A DNA stretch of 64,000 nt from Heterorhizobium halophytocola (lineage in GTDB: Bacteria; Pseudomonadota; Alphaproteobacteria; Rhizobiales; Rhizobiaceae): positions 124,001 through 188,000 of the forward strand of contig NZ_JAGGJU010000011.1 of NCBI RefSeq assembly GCF_017873095.1. Reading direction: 5' to 3'. The notes under the pieces are model-generated. The model saw only the letters and a program-made list of their open reading frames with translations, was not told where the DNA came from and did not search any database. Shown here piece by piece: positions 16,994-25,458 of the stretch (position 1 is the stretch's first letter; the number at the start of each line of letters is the position of its first letter). The position numbers and the translations under genes were made by a program.

Positions 16994-18007
16994 ATGAGTT
17001 ATTGTGGGTACATAGATATACTCGGAACCAAGGCGCTAGCAGACCATGCAATAGATGAATTGCGCGAACATATGGATTATTTTCACAGCTCACTTCATGA
17101 TAATTTCGAATATTATAAAAATGGAACATGCATAGCGGCAAGTGACGGCGCATTTTACGAAAATATAGATAAAGATGAATTTTATCCTTACTACAGAAGA
17201 GTCAGAAATTTTTTATTCGACAAAGGAGTTTTTTTTAAGTGCTCCTATATGCCCGGAAAAATTGGCCCGATACTTGAGCCCCAGGGCGGCCCAATCGACC
17301 TAGCAGCGCCCGCATTTTTGTCGATAAATTTCTCAGATCAATCGTCGAAAGCATACAGAGCGGAGGCGAGACTCAGAGGCATTGGCTGCACTATAGAAGA
17401 ATTTGGAAAATCTAGTGAAGAAAAGCCATCTAATACAATATTAAACTTCTATATGCAGAAACAGGGAGGTAAATTTGTTCCCGTTGCCTTTATTGACTTT
17501 AACTTTTCTATTTTTGAGGTTTCAGAAAACGGAGAGCACTGTGCCGAATGGGAAGGACAACAAAGGCTCCTAGATAGAATATTATTCTACACGAGCATCT
17601 CCACGATAAATTCCGATGATATAGCGCTAAAATTTATACCACTGCTAGTAAATGCTGTGAGATCCTCTAGTTACAGCGGCATATACGCAGAGGGTAACAA
17701 GTGGATAAGAGCACCTTATATTATAAGAAGGCTAATAACCTCAAATTCACCCATAACACAAATATCGAGAATTCCCGGAATTAATTTAATTCTACTATCT
17801 ATATATGATAAGATTTATTCCGATAATCTAGGCGAAATCCAAGAAAAAGCAGAAGAAAAAATTCTTAGATTTATTTCAAGGCGAAGGGATTGCCAAAAAA
17901 ATCTTGGCGACACACCTAATTTCGTTATAAAGCCACCGGCAAAAAAGAAATTGCTTCGAAAGCTTGCTGAATATCGCGGGATAAATCCGCCAAAAGACAC
18001 AGAATGA
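16994..18007 (+). CDS. Unrecognised protein with nucleotide-cyclase-like motif pattern
   Basis: Predicted protein of 337 residues; start at 16994 with GAGG upstream. The first 130 residues follow the layout of class III nucleotide cyclase domains: YIDILG with Asp8, AASDGAFY with Asp51, a strand pair around VFFKCSYMPGKIG (79-91), and SSKAYRAEARLRG (117-129), where cyclases have GxxxxxAYxLE. The two aspartates are 43 residues apart; the metal-binding pair of mammalian adenylyl cyclase (Asp396/Asp440) is 44 apart. The rest (130-337) is not recognised, has no membrane segment, and ends in a lysine-rich tail. The cyclase relation is inferred from pattern only and may be non-catalytic. It is the second gene of the insert. 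Confidence 0.7.
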   Translation: MSYCGYIDILGTKALADHAIDELREHMDYFHSSLHDNFEYYKNGTCIAASDGAFYENIDKDEFYPYYRRVRNFLFDKGVFFKCSYMPGKIGPILEPQGGPIDLAAPAFLSINFSDQSSKAYRAEARLRGIGCTIEEFGKSSEEKPSNTILNFYMQKQGGKFVPVAFIDFNFSIFEVSENGEHCAEWEGQQRLLDRILFYTSISTINSDDIALKFIPLLVNAVRSSSYSGIYAEGNKWIRAPYIIRRLITSNSPITQISRIPGINLILLSIYDKIYSDNLGEIQEKAEEKILRFISRRRDCQKNLGDTPNFVIKPPAKKKLLRKLAEYRGINPPKDTE

Positions 18008-18191
18008 TATATATTAAAATAAAAAAATATATTTTATACGATAATTAAATAAATATAAGAATATTTTACAACAAATTTATTGTTATACGCTATATCCGCA
18101 ACGATAATTCTATGTTTCGGCACAAAGATTCGCAAGGAAGTTGCGATTAATATCATCGAGTAAGCCAGCCAGCTTGATGTCGTTCTTCTTT
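18008..18191. other. AT-rich right flank of the foreign insert
   Basis: Strongly AT-rich non-coding DNA follows the second insert gene, with runs of A and T from 18010 to 18080. Composition returns to the GC-rich host type at about 18,190, exactly where the remnant gene at 18192 ends. I see no gene in it. Confidence 0.65.
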
Positions 18192-18386
18192 CTAAAACTT
18201 CACATCCTCGAACCCGCGCTCGCCGATCCGCTGGCGGTTGTCGCCGACGGCATTGAGGCCGTTTGCCGTCTGCGAGGCCGTATCGCCGATCCAGTGCTTG
18301 ATCACGTTGTCCAGATTTACGCCGCGCGATTTCAGCTCCTTCAGCACTTGTTCGACATAGTCGATCGAGGTCTGGTAATGGCCCCC
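18192..18386 (-). pseudogene. 3' stump of a GC-rich gene at the insert boundary
   Basis: An open frame of 64 codons on the minus strand ends with TAG at 18192-18194. Its translation looks like real coding sequence, for example HYQTSIDYVEQVLKELKSRG and IGDTASQTANGLNAVGDNRQ, with GC-rich third positions. Upstream it is closed by TGA at 18387-18389, with no ATG in between, so it cannot be an intact gene. It is best read as the C-terminal remnant of a host or prophage gene whose front part was lost. I do not recognise the family. Confidence 0.5.
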
Positions 18387-19150
18387 TCACGCTGATGATC
18401 CTCATCAGCCGACCCCGCGCCAATATCCCGTCGCCGCCCTCCCCCGAAAAAATTCTCCGAAAAATTTTCCACCCCCATTTCCCCTGCCCTTATCCTTGTC
18501 GGCGTCTCCCTCGCCGGAGTGTTTCGCGAGACGGTCGCGGGCAGAGGGAGACCGGCGCCCGGCGCCTGGTCCGTAACGTGCGGGCAAGGTGTCGGGGGAT
18601 GCATGCTCTGACGCCGTGGGCCCGGACTTCCCGGGCGCGCGACGGCAAAAGCCCTCCCCGGGCCGCCAGGCCCGGTTCGGTTGAGCCGTGCAGGCAGGGG
18701 GTGCCGGATTTTCCCTCGAAAACATGAACCGGTTTTCGCGGCGGGTCCGGCAAATACCTCTTGCGCAGTGGGGCGAGGCATTGCGTCCGTCGGGTCTGGA
18801 ACGCCCGGCAGAAATCGCCGAAGGCCACGCGAAGGCGGAGCCATGTCTTTATTATCATTGTGAGGTTGCGCTTTCGCGTGGTCCTCCACTTCCCGTCCGG
18901 TCAGCCGGGCGGACATTGCCGGAAAGACCAGACGCCGCGGACCGGCAGAAAAACCGGCCGTGCGAACGCCGCCCGCTGTCCGTCCCCCATTGTCGGCCGC
19001 CCCCGTCATGGTCCGGCCCGGCTCGCGACACAGGCATGACACGCCGGGGCCACATGAACGGCAGATGAACCGGGGGCTCAGAGGACATTCAGGCAGGCAC
19101 GGCTAGAACAGGTCCCATAACCGCAGCACGGGTTTTGGGGGATAAACAAT
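18387..19150. other. GC-rich stretch without a supported gene
   Basis: No convincing gene in 764 bases. Several frames are open on both strands, but their translations are arginine/proline-rich and lack ribosome sites, as happens by chance in GC-rich DNA. Two hairpins are visible: GCTGATGA/TCATCAGC at 18391-18409, and CGAAAAC/GTTTTCG at about 18717-18738. A non-coding RNA is possible but not recognised. Confidence 0.5.
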
Positions 19151-19312
19151 ATGGGCAAGCTGGCGCGTCGCTTTGTCATTCTGACGCTGATGATCGTCAT
19201 CTTCGCCCTGGCCGTCGTCGGGCTCGTCAACCATCCGCGCCGGCCGGGCTTGATGGGCGCGAGCCTGACCTGCCCGACGACGGCCACCTGGCCCTGCACC
19301 CGCATACTGTAG
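19151..19312 (+). CDS. Small single-pass membrane protein (53 residues)
   Basis: Short open frame of 53 residues, MGKLARRF followed by a strongly hydrophobic segment at residues 8-26 and a short tail with two cysteines (41 and 49). Positive residues before and after the segment suit a membrane anchor or an uncleaved signal. The ribosome site is weak (GGGGG 14 bases upstream). It ends 41 bases before a second small exported protein on the same strand, so they may be co-transcribed. No family recognised; the hydrophobic segment after a basic N-terminus is the main argument that it is real. Confidence 0.5.
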   Translation: MGKLARRFVILTLMIVIFALAVVGLVNHPRRPGLMGASLTCPTTATWPCTRIL

Positions 19313-19353
19313 CCCCGCAACCCGATCTGAAACACCGGAAAGGAGAACGAGAC

Positions 19354-19530
19354 ATGACCCGGACGATTTCCACAAGCGCCCGCCTCACCCTGCGCCTCGC
19401 CATCCTGGCGACGCTGCTGATCGGCCCGCTGGCAGCCTTGGGCGTCGCCAAGGCCGAGCACCCGGCCGTCGGAAAGCAGGGCGCGGGCTTCGTGCTCTTC
19501 GTCAGCCTGCAGCGCGCGTCGATGAGCTGA
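19354..19530 (+). CDS. Small secreted protein (58 residues, 24 mature)
   Basis: Short open frame with an excellent ribosome site (AAGGAGA, eight bases before the ATG at 19354). The first 34 residues form a textbook signal peptide: basic start MTRTISTSARLTLR, hydrophobic core, and cleavage expected after AKA. The mature peptide of about 24 residues begins EHPAVGKQGAG. It is second in a tandem with the 53-residue membrane protein. Function unknown; a secreted peptide or small envelope factor is possible. I prefer the short form over the longer in-frame extension, which runs through the neighbour in another phase. Confidence 0.6.
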   Translation: MTRTISTSARLTLRLAILATLLIGPLAALGVAKAEHPAVGKQGAGFVLFVSLQRASMS

Positions 19531-19684
19531 CCGGTAGGCGGCCCGCCGCCCCCGCCGCGCGCCATGCGGTTGCGCCCTTGGCTACGGGGTCTGCGACAGG
19601 CGCGCATGGGGAAAAGCGCCGCACTGCCGGCATGCTTTATCCCTGTGTCATTTGCCCGTCAGACAGCTTTCGATATAATGGCGC

Positions 19685-21184
19685 ATGAACACACGAATCT
19701 CTCCGCTTTCGCCGCTCGCCTTCCTCTCGCCCGAGCCCTATGCGCCACGCGTTTTCAACGATGCGGTGGAGGCCGTCGATGCGCTGACGGCGCTCTACGA
19801 TCGCAATAGCGGCTTCATCGTCGACACCTTCGAGGCGCTGGCCGCCGGCGGGCCGGTCACCGGTCGCTGCCGCGCCTTCTACCCGCAGGTGAGCCTCGAG
19901 ACGACGAGCTTCGGCCATATCGACAGCCGCCTCTCCTACGGCCATGTGACGGCGCCCGGCGTCTATACCACGACGATCACCCGGCCCGCCCTCTTCCGCG
20001 ACTATCTCATCGAGCAACTGCAGCTTCTGATGCGCCATCACCAGGTGCCGGTCACCGTCTCCCAGTCGGAGACGCCGATCCCGTTGCATTTCGCCTTCGG
20101 CGAAGGCGCCCATGTGGAGGCGTCCGCCGCAACCCTGTCCGACCTGCAGCTGCGCGATATCTTCGACACGCCGGATCTGACCAATACCGACGACCAGATC
20201 GCCAATGGCGAGTTCGAGCCGGATCCGGGCCAGCCGCTGCCGCTCGCACCGTTCACCGCCCAGCGCATCGACTATTCGCTGGCCCGCCTGTCGCATTACA
20301 CCGCGACCGGGGCCGAGCATTTCCAGAACTTCGTGCTGTTCACCAACTACCAGTTCTACGTCGACGAATTCTGCCAATATGCCCGCAAGCTGATGGCCGA
20401 TGGCGGCGGCGGCTACGAGGAATTCGTCGAGCCCGGCAATATCGTCACGCCTGCCGGCGCTGCAGCCCCCGAGCGCGGCGATCCGCCCCGCCTGCCGCAG
20501 ATGCCGGCCTATCACCTGAAGATGCCCGGCAATGCCGGGATCACCATGGTCAATATCGGCGTCGGCCCGTCCAATGCCAAGACCATCACCGACCATATCG
20601 CGGTGCTGCGCCCGCATGCCTGGCTGATGCTCGGCCACTGCGCCGGGCTTCGCAACAGCCAGCGCCTCGGCGACTATGTGCTGGCCCATGCCTATATGCG
20701 CGAGGACCATGTGCTCGACGACGACCTGCCGGTCTGGGTGCCGATCCCGGCGCTCGCCGAAGTGCAGCTGGCGCTCGAAGACGCTGTCGAGGAGATCACC
20801 GGTTACGAAGGTTTCGAGCTGAAGCGGATCATGCGCACCGGCACCGTTGCCACGATCGACAACCGCAACTGGGAACTGCGCGACATGCGCGGCCCGGTCA
20901 AGCGTCTCTCCCAGGCGCGCGCCATCGCGCTCGACATGGAATCGGCCACGATTGCCGCCAACGGCTTCCGCTTCCGGGTGCCCTACGGCACCCTGCTCTG
21001 CGTCTCCGACAAGCCGCTGCATGGCGAGCTGAAACTGCCGGGCATGGCGACCGCCTTTTATCGCACCCAGGTCAACCAGCACCTGCAGATCGGCATCCGC
21101 GCCCTGCAAAAGCTCGGCGCCATGCCGAAGGAAACCTTGCATTCCCGCAAGCTCAGAAGCTTCTACGAGACGGCATTCCAGTAA
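19685..21184 (+). CDS. amn: AMP nucleosidase
   Basis: Enzyme of 499 residues that hydrolyses AMP to adenine and ribose 5-phosphate in purine turnover. The N-terminal AMP-nucleosidase domain covers about residues 15-190 (VDALTALYDRNSGFIVDTFE). The phosphorylase-like catalytic domain lies at about 280-475, with INIGVGPSNAKTITDH-type sequence near 290, MLGHCAGLRNSQRLGDYVLA near 320, and the substrate-binding ALDMESATIAANGF near 420, whose ME pair binds ribose in this superfamily. The length matches bacterial Amn. It stands alone, preceded by a 154-base gap after the small secreted protein. Confidence 0.94.
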   Translation: MNTRISPLSPLAFLSPEPYAPRVFNDAVEAVDALTALYDRNSGFIVDTFEALAAGGPVTGRCRAFYPQVSLETTSFGHIDSRLSYGHVTAPGVYTTTITRPALFRDYLIEQLQLLMRHHQVPVTVSQSETPIPLHFAFGEGAHVEASAATLSDLQLRDIFDTPDLTNTDDQIANGEFEPDPGQPLPLAPFTAQRIDYSLARLSHYTATGAEHFQNFVLFTNYQFYVDEFCQYARKLMADGGGGYEEFVEPGNIVTPAGAAAPERGDPPRLPQMPAYHLKMPGNAGITMVNIGVGPSNAKTITDHIAVLRPHAWLMLGHCAGLRNSQRLGDYVLAHAYMREDHVLDDDLPVWVPIPALAEVQLALEDAVEEITGYEGFELKRIMRTGTVATIDNRNWELRDMRGPVKRLSQARAIALDMESATIAANGFRFRVPYGTLLCVSDKPLHGELKLPGMATAFYRTQVNQHLQIGIRALQKLGAMPKETLHSRKLRSFYETAFQ

Positions 21185-21265
21185 GGAGGCGGCAGCATCG
21201 AAGAAGCCGGCGCTCGCCGGCCCCTTCCCGTTCGGCGCTGGCGACGAACCGTCACCGCCGCGCGG

Positions 21266-22369
21266 TCAGCGGTCGTGCCAGGCCGTGACGCTGGGGCTGC
21301 CGAACCGGATCTGCGCCGGCAGCGTGAAGATGAAATAGGGATTGATCACCGGCGGCCGGCTGGCAGCCTCCAGCCGCGCCTGCTGGTCATCCGACAGGAC
21401 CAGATCGAGTGACGCCAGGTTCTGCGCCAGTTGCTCCGGCCGGCTGGCGCCGATCAGGACGGAGGAGATGCCCGGTCTCGAGGCGACCCATGCCAGCGCG
21501 ACCTCCGCCATCGACCGCCCGGCCTCCGCCGCGACGGTGCGGACCACGTCGACGATGTCGAAATTCTGCTCGGTAAACAGCATGCCGCCAAACGGATTGT
21601 CGCCGTTCAACCGGCCCTCCTGCCGCTTTTCGCCCTCATCCGCCGCCGTGCCGGGTAGGCCGGAGGGCCGGCCGGCATCGGCGATCTTGTCCCGGGCGTA
21701 TTTACCGGTCAGCAATCCAGCTGCGAGCGGGCTCCACGGAACCAGGCCAAGGCCCAGCGCATCGCCGGCCGGCAGCAGTTCGAGTTCGACGCCGCGATCG
21801 ATCAGTGAATAGGCGTATTGCAGCCCGATCGGCCTTGGCAGTCCATGGGCCTTTGCCAGCGTCGCGATCTTCGCCACATACCAGGCCGGCGTGTTGGAAA
21901 AGCCGTAATGCAGGATCTTGCCCGACCGCACGGCATCGGCAAGCGTCTGCAACACCTCTTCCGCCGGTGTCGTCCTGTCCCAGACATGCATCCAGTACAT
22001 GTCGATGTAATCGGTGCGCAGCCGCTTCAGCGACTGCTCCATCGAAACGCGGATATTCTTGGCGCCATTGCCACCCAGATGCGGCGTGCCCTGGCCGCGG
22101 GCGAACCCTGATTTGGTCGCCACCACCAGCCGGTCCCGCAGCCCGCTTTCGGCAAGGAACGTGCCGAGCATCCCCTCGCTGCGCCCCGCGGAATAGAGGT
22201 CCGCCGTATCGAGGAAATTGCCGCCTGCATCGGTATAGGCATCAAACAGCGCGCGCGATGTCTGTTCATCGGCGCCCCAGCCGGCCGCGCCGAAGGTCAT
22301 CGTCCCCAGCGCCAGCGGGCTGACGATCAGCCCCGAGTTTCCGAGTGTGCGATAATCGTTCAGGGTCAT
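21266..22369 (-). CDS. Aldo/keto reductase
   Basis: NADPH-dependent oxidoreductase of the aldo/keto reductase family, 367 residues. The catalytic set is visible: D and Y in NFLDTADLYSAGRSEGMLG near residue 52-57, K in VVATKSGFARG near 85 and H in DMYWMHVWDRTTP near 128. Cofactor-binding segments near the C-terminus include SSVLIGASRPEQLAQNL. It belongs to the YajO/AKR13-like group by general form. It is divergent from a LysR gene 112 bases away, which probably controls it. The substrate is unknown. Confidence 0.9.
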   Translation of the reverse strand: MTLNDYRTLGNSGLIVSPLALGTMTFGAAGWGADEQTSRALFDAYTDAGGNFLDTADLYSAGRSEGMLGTFLAESGLRDRLVVATKSGFARGQGTPHLGGNGAKNIRVSMEQSLKRLRTDYIDMYWMHVWDRTTPAEEVLQTLADAVRSGKILHYGFSNTPAWYVAKIATLAKAHGLPRPIGLQYAYSLIDRGVELELLPAGDALGLGLVPWSPLAAGLLTGKYARDKIADAGRPSGLPGTAADEGEKRQEGRLNGDNPFGGMLFTEQNFDIVDVVRTVAAEAGRSMAEVALAWVASRPGISSVLIGASRPEQLAQNLASLDLVLSDDQQARLEAASRPPVINPYFIFTLPAQIRFGSPSVTAWHDR

Positions 22370-22481
22370 GATATCTTGGCTCCATCGATCCTTTGTCCGA
22401 ACATGTCGAAGCAGGATAGGCGGTCCGGCGCCCCCGGATTAGCGCTTGTCGCCCGCAAGAGCTTGTGAGTATTTTGCAGGA

Positions 22482-23366
22482 ATGGAACGCAGCGAACTCA
22501 ACGATCTCATGGCATTCGCGACGGCGGCGGCGGAGCGGAGCTTTACCCGCGCCGCCGCCCGGCTCGGCATTTCGCCGTCTGCACTCAGCCACGCGATGCG
22601 CGGTCTGGAGGCGCGCCTCGACGTGCGCCTGCTGGCCCGCACGACCCGCAGCGTCGCCCCAACTGTGGCGGGCGAGCAGCTCTTATTGTCCCTCACGCCG
22701 GCGCTCGCGCAGATCGAGCAGGGACTGGACGCCCTGGCGCAATGGCGCGACAGCCTGTCCGGCACGGTGAGGATCACCGCCTCCTCCTATGCCGCGCAGA
22801 CGGTGCTGTCGGAAAAGCTGCCGGCCTTCCTGCTCGACCATCCGCATGTGCGGGTCGAGGTCAATGTCGAGGACCGCCTGACGGACATCGTCGCCGAGGG
22901 CTTCGATGCCGGCATCCGCTTTCATGTCTCGGTCGAAAAGGACATGATCGCGATACCGGTCGGGCCGCCCTTGCGCACCGTCGTGGTTGGAACGCCGGCC
23001 TATTTCGCGCGGTATCCGCGTCCCGAAACGCCGGACGATCTGAAGAACCACCTCTGCATCAACTACCGGATGAAGAGCGGCGCGGTGATGGCCTGGGAAT
23101 TCGATCACGATGAGCGGGAATTCGCCGTCCGCACCGGCGGGCAGTTCATCGCCAATGACGGGAACTTGATGGCCGCCGCGGTCCGGGCCGGCGCCGGGCT
23201 CGGCTTCATCATGGAGCAGGATGTGGCGGACGATCTCGCTGCGGGACGACTGATTCAGGTGCTCGACGACTGGTGCCTGCCGTTTCCCGGATGTCATCTC
23301 TACCATTCGAGCCGCCGCCAGTCGCCACCGGCCCTGCGCGCCTTGATCGCAGCATTGCGCGTCTAG
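22482..23366 (+). CDS. LysR-family transcriptional regulator
   Basis: LysR-type regulator of 294 residues starting at the ATG at 22482 (CAGGA upstream); a TTG-initiated longer frame from 22446 is less likely. The helix-turn-helix lies at about residues 5-62 (RSFTRAAARLGISPSALSHA, RLLARTTRSVAPT). The effector domain covers 85-290, with DVRVEVNVEDRL-like and AGAGLGFIMEQDVADDLAAG segments typical of the AaeR/CrgA-like group. It is divergent from the aldo/keto reductase gene, the likely target. No ligand can be assigned. Confidence 0.88.
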   Translation: MERSELNDLMAFATAAAERSFTRAAARLGISPSALSHAMRGLEARLDVRLLARTTRSVAPTVAGEQLLLSLTPALAQIEQGLDALAQWRDSLSGTVRITASSYAAQTVLSEKLPAFLLDHPHVRVEVNVEDRLTDIVAEGFDAGIRFHVSVEKDMIAIPVGPPLRTVVVGTPAYFARYPRPETPDDLKNHLCINYRMKSGAVMAWEFDHDEREFAVRTGGQFIANDGNLMAAAVRAGAGLGFIMEQDVADDLAAGRLIQVLDDWCLPFPGCHLYHSSRRQSPPALRALIAALRV

Positions 23367-23396
23367 GCTCGGCCAGAAGAGCGCTCCGGCGAGCGC

Positions 23397-24368
23397 TCAG
23401 CCCTTGGCCAGCCTGCGGATTTCGTTCAGTCCCAGCGACAGCCCCGCCCCCAGCAGCGCCGAAAGCACGATCAGCAGATGCAGGTTGATGCTGGCCCTGG
23501 CAAGGCTTGCCATTGCCGCCTGTCCGCGCTCGGCGCCGAGTGCCACGGCACCGGCAACGATGCCGGCCGGATAGGTGCCGACCCCGCCCGGCGCGTGGAA
23601 CGGCAGGACGGAGGCAAGTTCGCCGCCGATCGCGCCGCCGAAGGTTGCCGACAGTGGCGCCACACCCATCAGCCCGAGCACCCAGGCAAAGACGAGCATC
23701 TTGGTGCCCCAGTTGACCACCGTCACCAGCCAGGCCGCCACCAGGCCGCCAAGGCTTTTCGGCAGACCATCCTCGATGCCCGCCAGGATGCGCCCGAGCT
23801 TGCCGGACAATCGGGGCCGCAGAAGCCCCAGAACGGGCTCCTTGGCCAGAAAGGCCGGGATCGGAGCGACGAGAAACAGCAGCCAGAGGGCGACGGCCCA
23901 AGGTGCCAGATCGGCCTGCGCGACGAGGCCGAGGCCGCCGGCGGCCAGCAGCGCATGCAGGTCGAGCAACCGCATGACCAGCAGCGCCGACGTCCCGTGC
24001 AGCAACGGCACGCCGAATTCCGAGCGCATCAACAGCGGAAAACTGGTCTCGCCGCTTCGAAACGGCAGCATGATGTTCAGCACATTATGGACCTGCGCCA
24101 GATGAAACAGCGCGATGAAGCGCCCGCGCGTTTCCCTTGGAAAATAGTGATAAAGCCGCCATGTGCGAACGAAATAGGTGGCCACAAGCAGGGCCAGCGC
24201 GGCCAGCACGGTCGGCAGGCCGATCGCCTCCCATTCGGAGACGATGCTGCCCCATCCCCAGACATATTGGACGAAGACGGCATAGGCGATGATGACGAGG
24301 GCGGCGATCAGCGACAGGCGGTGACGCCGGAAAGCCGCAGCCCTCTGGTTATTCTGAGCGAGCGACAT
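23397..24368 (-). CDS. Lysylphosphatidylglycerol synthase transmembrane (YbhN/UPF0104) family protein
   Basis: Integral membrane protein of 323 residues with about eight hydrophobic segments, resembling the flippase-like membrane domain shared by MprF and YbhN proteins. It contains RTWRLYHYFPRETRGRFIALF near residue 70 and MLPFRSGETSFPLLMR near 105, characteristic of the family, and FHAPGGVGTYPAGIVAGAV near 270. The ATG at 24368 was chosen over a TTG three codons earlier. It is divergent, by 87 bases, from a glycosyltransferase pair, so it may move a lipid-linked intermediate made by them; this is inference. Confidence 0.8.
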   Translation of the reverse strand: MSLAQNNQRAAAFRRHRLSLIAALVIIAYAVFVQYVWGWGSIVSEWEAIGLPTVLAALALLVATYFVRTWRLYHYFPRETRGRFIALFHLAQVHNVLNIMLPFRSGETSFPLLMRSEFGVPLLHGTSALLVMRLLDLHALLAAGGLGLVAQADLAPWAVALWLLFLVAPIPAFLAKEPVLGLLRPRLSGKLGRILAGIEDGLPKSLGGLVAAWLVTVVNWGTKMLVFAWVLGLMGVAPLSATFGGAIGGELASVLPFHAPGGVGTYPAGIVAGAVALGAERGQAAMASLARASINLHLLIVLSALLGAGLSLGLNEIRRLAKG

Positions 24369-24455
24369 CGTGTGCAAGAGTTCCGAATTGCGCTTGATGT
24401 CTGGTTCCTATAACAACCGCGCCATTCAAGGCCAGAGATTTCGGAGTACACCAGC

Positions 24456-25457
24456 TTGTCGTTCGAGCACCTTTCTTCCCCCATCGAGACGGATCGGACT
24501 TACGAAATCGATCTGTCGCTCGTCATCCCGATCATGAACGAGGAAGAGAGCCTCGGGCCGCTTATGGACCGCATCTGCGACGCCATGGCCGCCTTTCCGA
24601 AGCGCTGGGAGCTGATCCTGATCGACGACGGTTCGACCGACCGCACCCTTGCCTATGCCCGCAACTATCTCGACCGCGAAGGCCTCGATCTCCGGATCAT
24701 CGAATTCCAGCGCAATTTCGGCAAGGCGTCGGGCCTGCAGGCCGGCTTCGATGCCGCCCGCGGCCGACTGATCGCGACGCTCGACGGCGACCTTCAGAAC
24801 GACCCCTACGACATTCCGAAAATGGTCGAGGAACTGGACGCCCGCGATCTCGACCTCTTGTGCGGCTGGCGCAAGGCAAGACAGGACGCGCTGGTGCTGC
24901 GCAAGATCCCGTCCTGGTGCGCCAACTGGCTGATCGGCAAGGCGACCGGCGTGCATATCCACGACAATGGCTGCGGCCTGAAGCTTTACCGCTCGGTCGT
25001 CATCCGCCAGGTGCGCATTCTGGGCGGCATGCACCGCTTCATCCCCGCCTGGGTCGCCTCCGTTGTGCCCAGCGCGCGGATCGGCGAATGCGTGGTGACC
25101 CATCACGCACGCCAGTTCGGGGAATCGAAATACGGAATTTCCCGCACCATCCGCGTCTTTCTCGACCTGTTGTCGATGATCTTCTTCATGCGGTTTCGCC
25201 AGCGGCCCGGCCATTTCTTCGGCACGCTCGGCCTCGGCGTCGGGGCGTTGAGCGCGCTCATCCTGCTCTATCTGTTCTGCGTGAAATTCATCGGCGGCGA
25301 AGATATCGGCACACGGCCGCTGCTGCAGGTCGGCGTCATGCTGTTTCTGGCCTCGATCCAGCTGATCACCACCGGCATTCTGGCCGAAATGCTGACCCGT
25401 GCCGATGATACGCGCAAGAACTACGTGGTGCGCAAGACCTACGCCCGGGATGCCTGA
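24456..25457 (+). CDS. Family 2 glycosyltransferase, polyprenyl-phosphate sugar synthase type
   Basis: Glycosyltransferase of 333 residues. The GT-A domain covers residues 18-245, with IDDGSTDRTLAYA near 62, DGDLQNDP (metal-binding D-x-D) near 110, GCGLKLYR near 172 and HARQFGESKYGISRT near 215. Two membrane segments follow (about 255-280 and 288-312). This is the architecture of ArnC/DPM-like enzymes that attach a sugar to undecaprenyl phosphate on the cytoplasmic face. It appears to start with TTG at 24456, with GGAG nine bases upstream. It overlaps the GT39-type gene, its probable partner. Confidence 0.88.
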   Translation: MSFEHLSSPIETDRTYEIDLSLVIPIMNEEESLGPLMDRICDAMAAFPKRWELILIDDGSTDRTLAYARNYLDREGLDLRIIEFQRNFGKASGLQAGFDAARGRLIATLDGDLQNDPYDIPKMVEELDARDLDLLCGWRKARQDALVLRKIPSWCANWLIGKATGVHIHDNGCGLKLYRSVVIRQVRILGGMHRFIPAWVASVVPSARIGECVVTHHARQFGESKYGISRTIRVFLDLLSMIFFMRFRQRPGHFFGTLGLGVGALSALILLYLFCVKFIGGEDIGTRPLLQVGVMLFLASIQLITTGILAEMLTRADDTRKNYVVRKTYARDA

Positions 25458-25458
25458 C

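Noticed and set aside
15636-18191. Flanking direct repeats or integrase marking the AT-rich insert as an integrative element
   Set aside because: Both borders were compared by eye; no convincing repeat, tRNA end or recombinase gene was found.
18034-18423. 129-codon minus-strand frame across the insert border
   Set aside because: It spans the change from GC-rich to AT-rich DNA in one frame, while the adjacent frame shows better coding character; judged accidental.
18341-19042. 233-codon minus-strand frame and several overlapping frames near 18.4-19.1 kb
   Set aside because: Arginine/proline-rich translations in several phases at once, no ribosome sites and no domains; treated as chance openness in GC-rich DNA.
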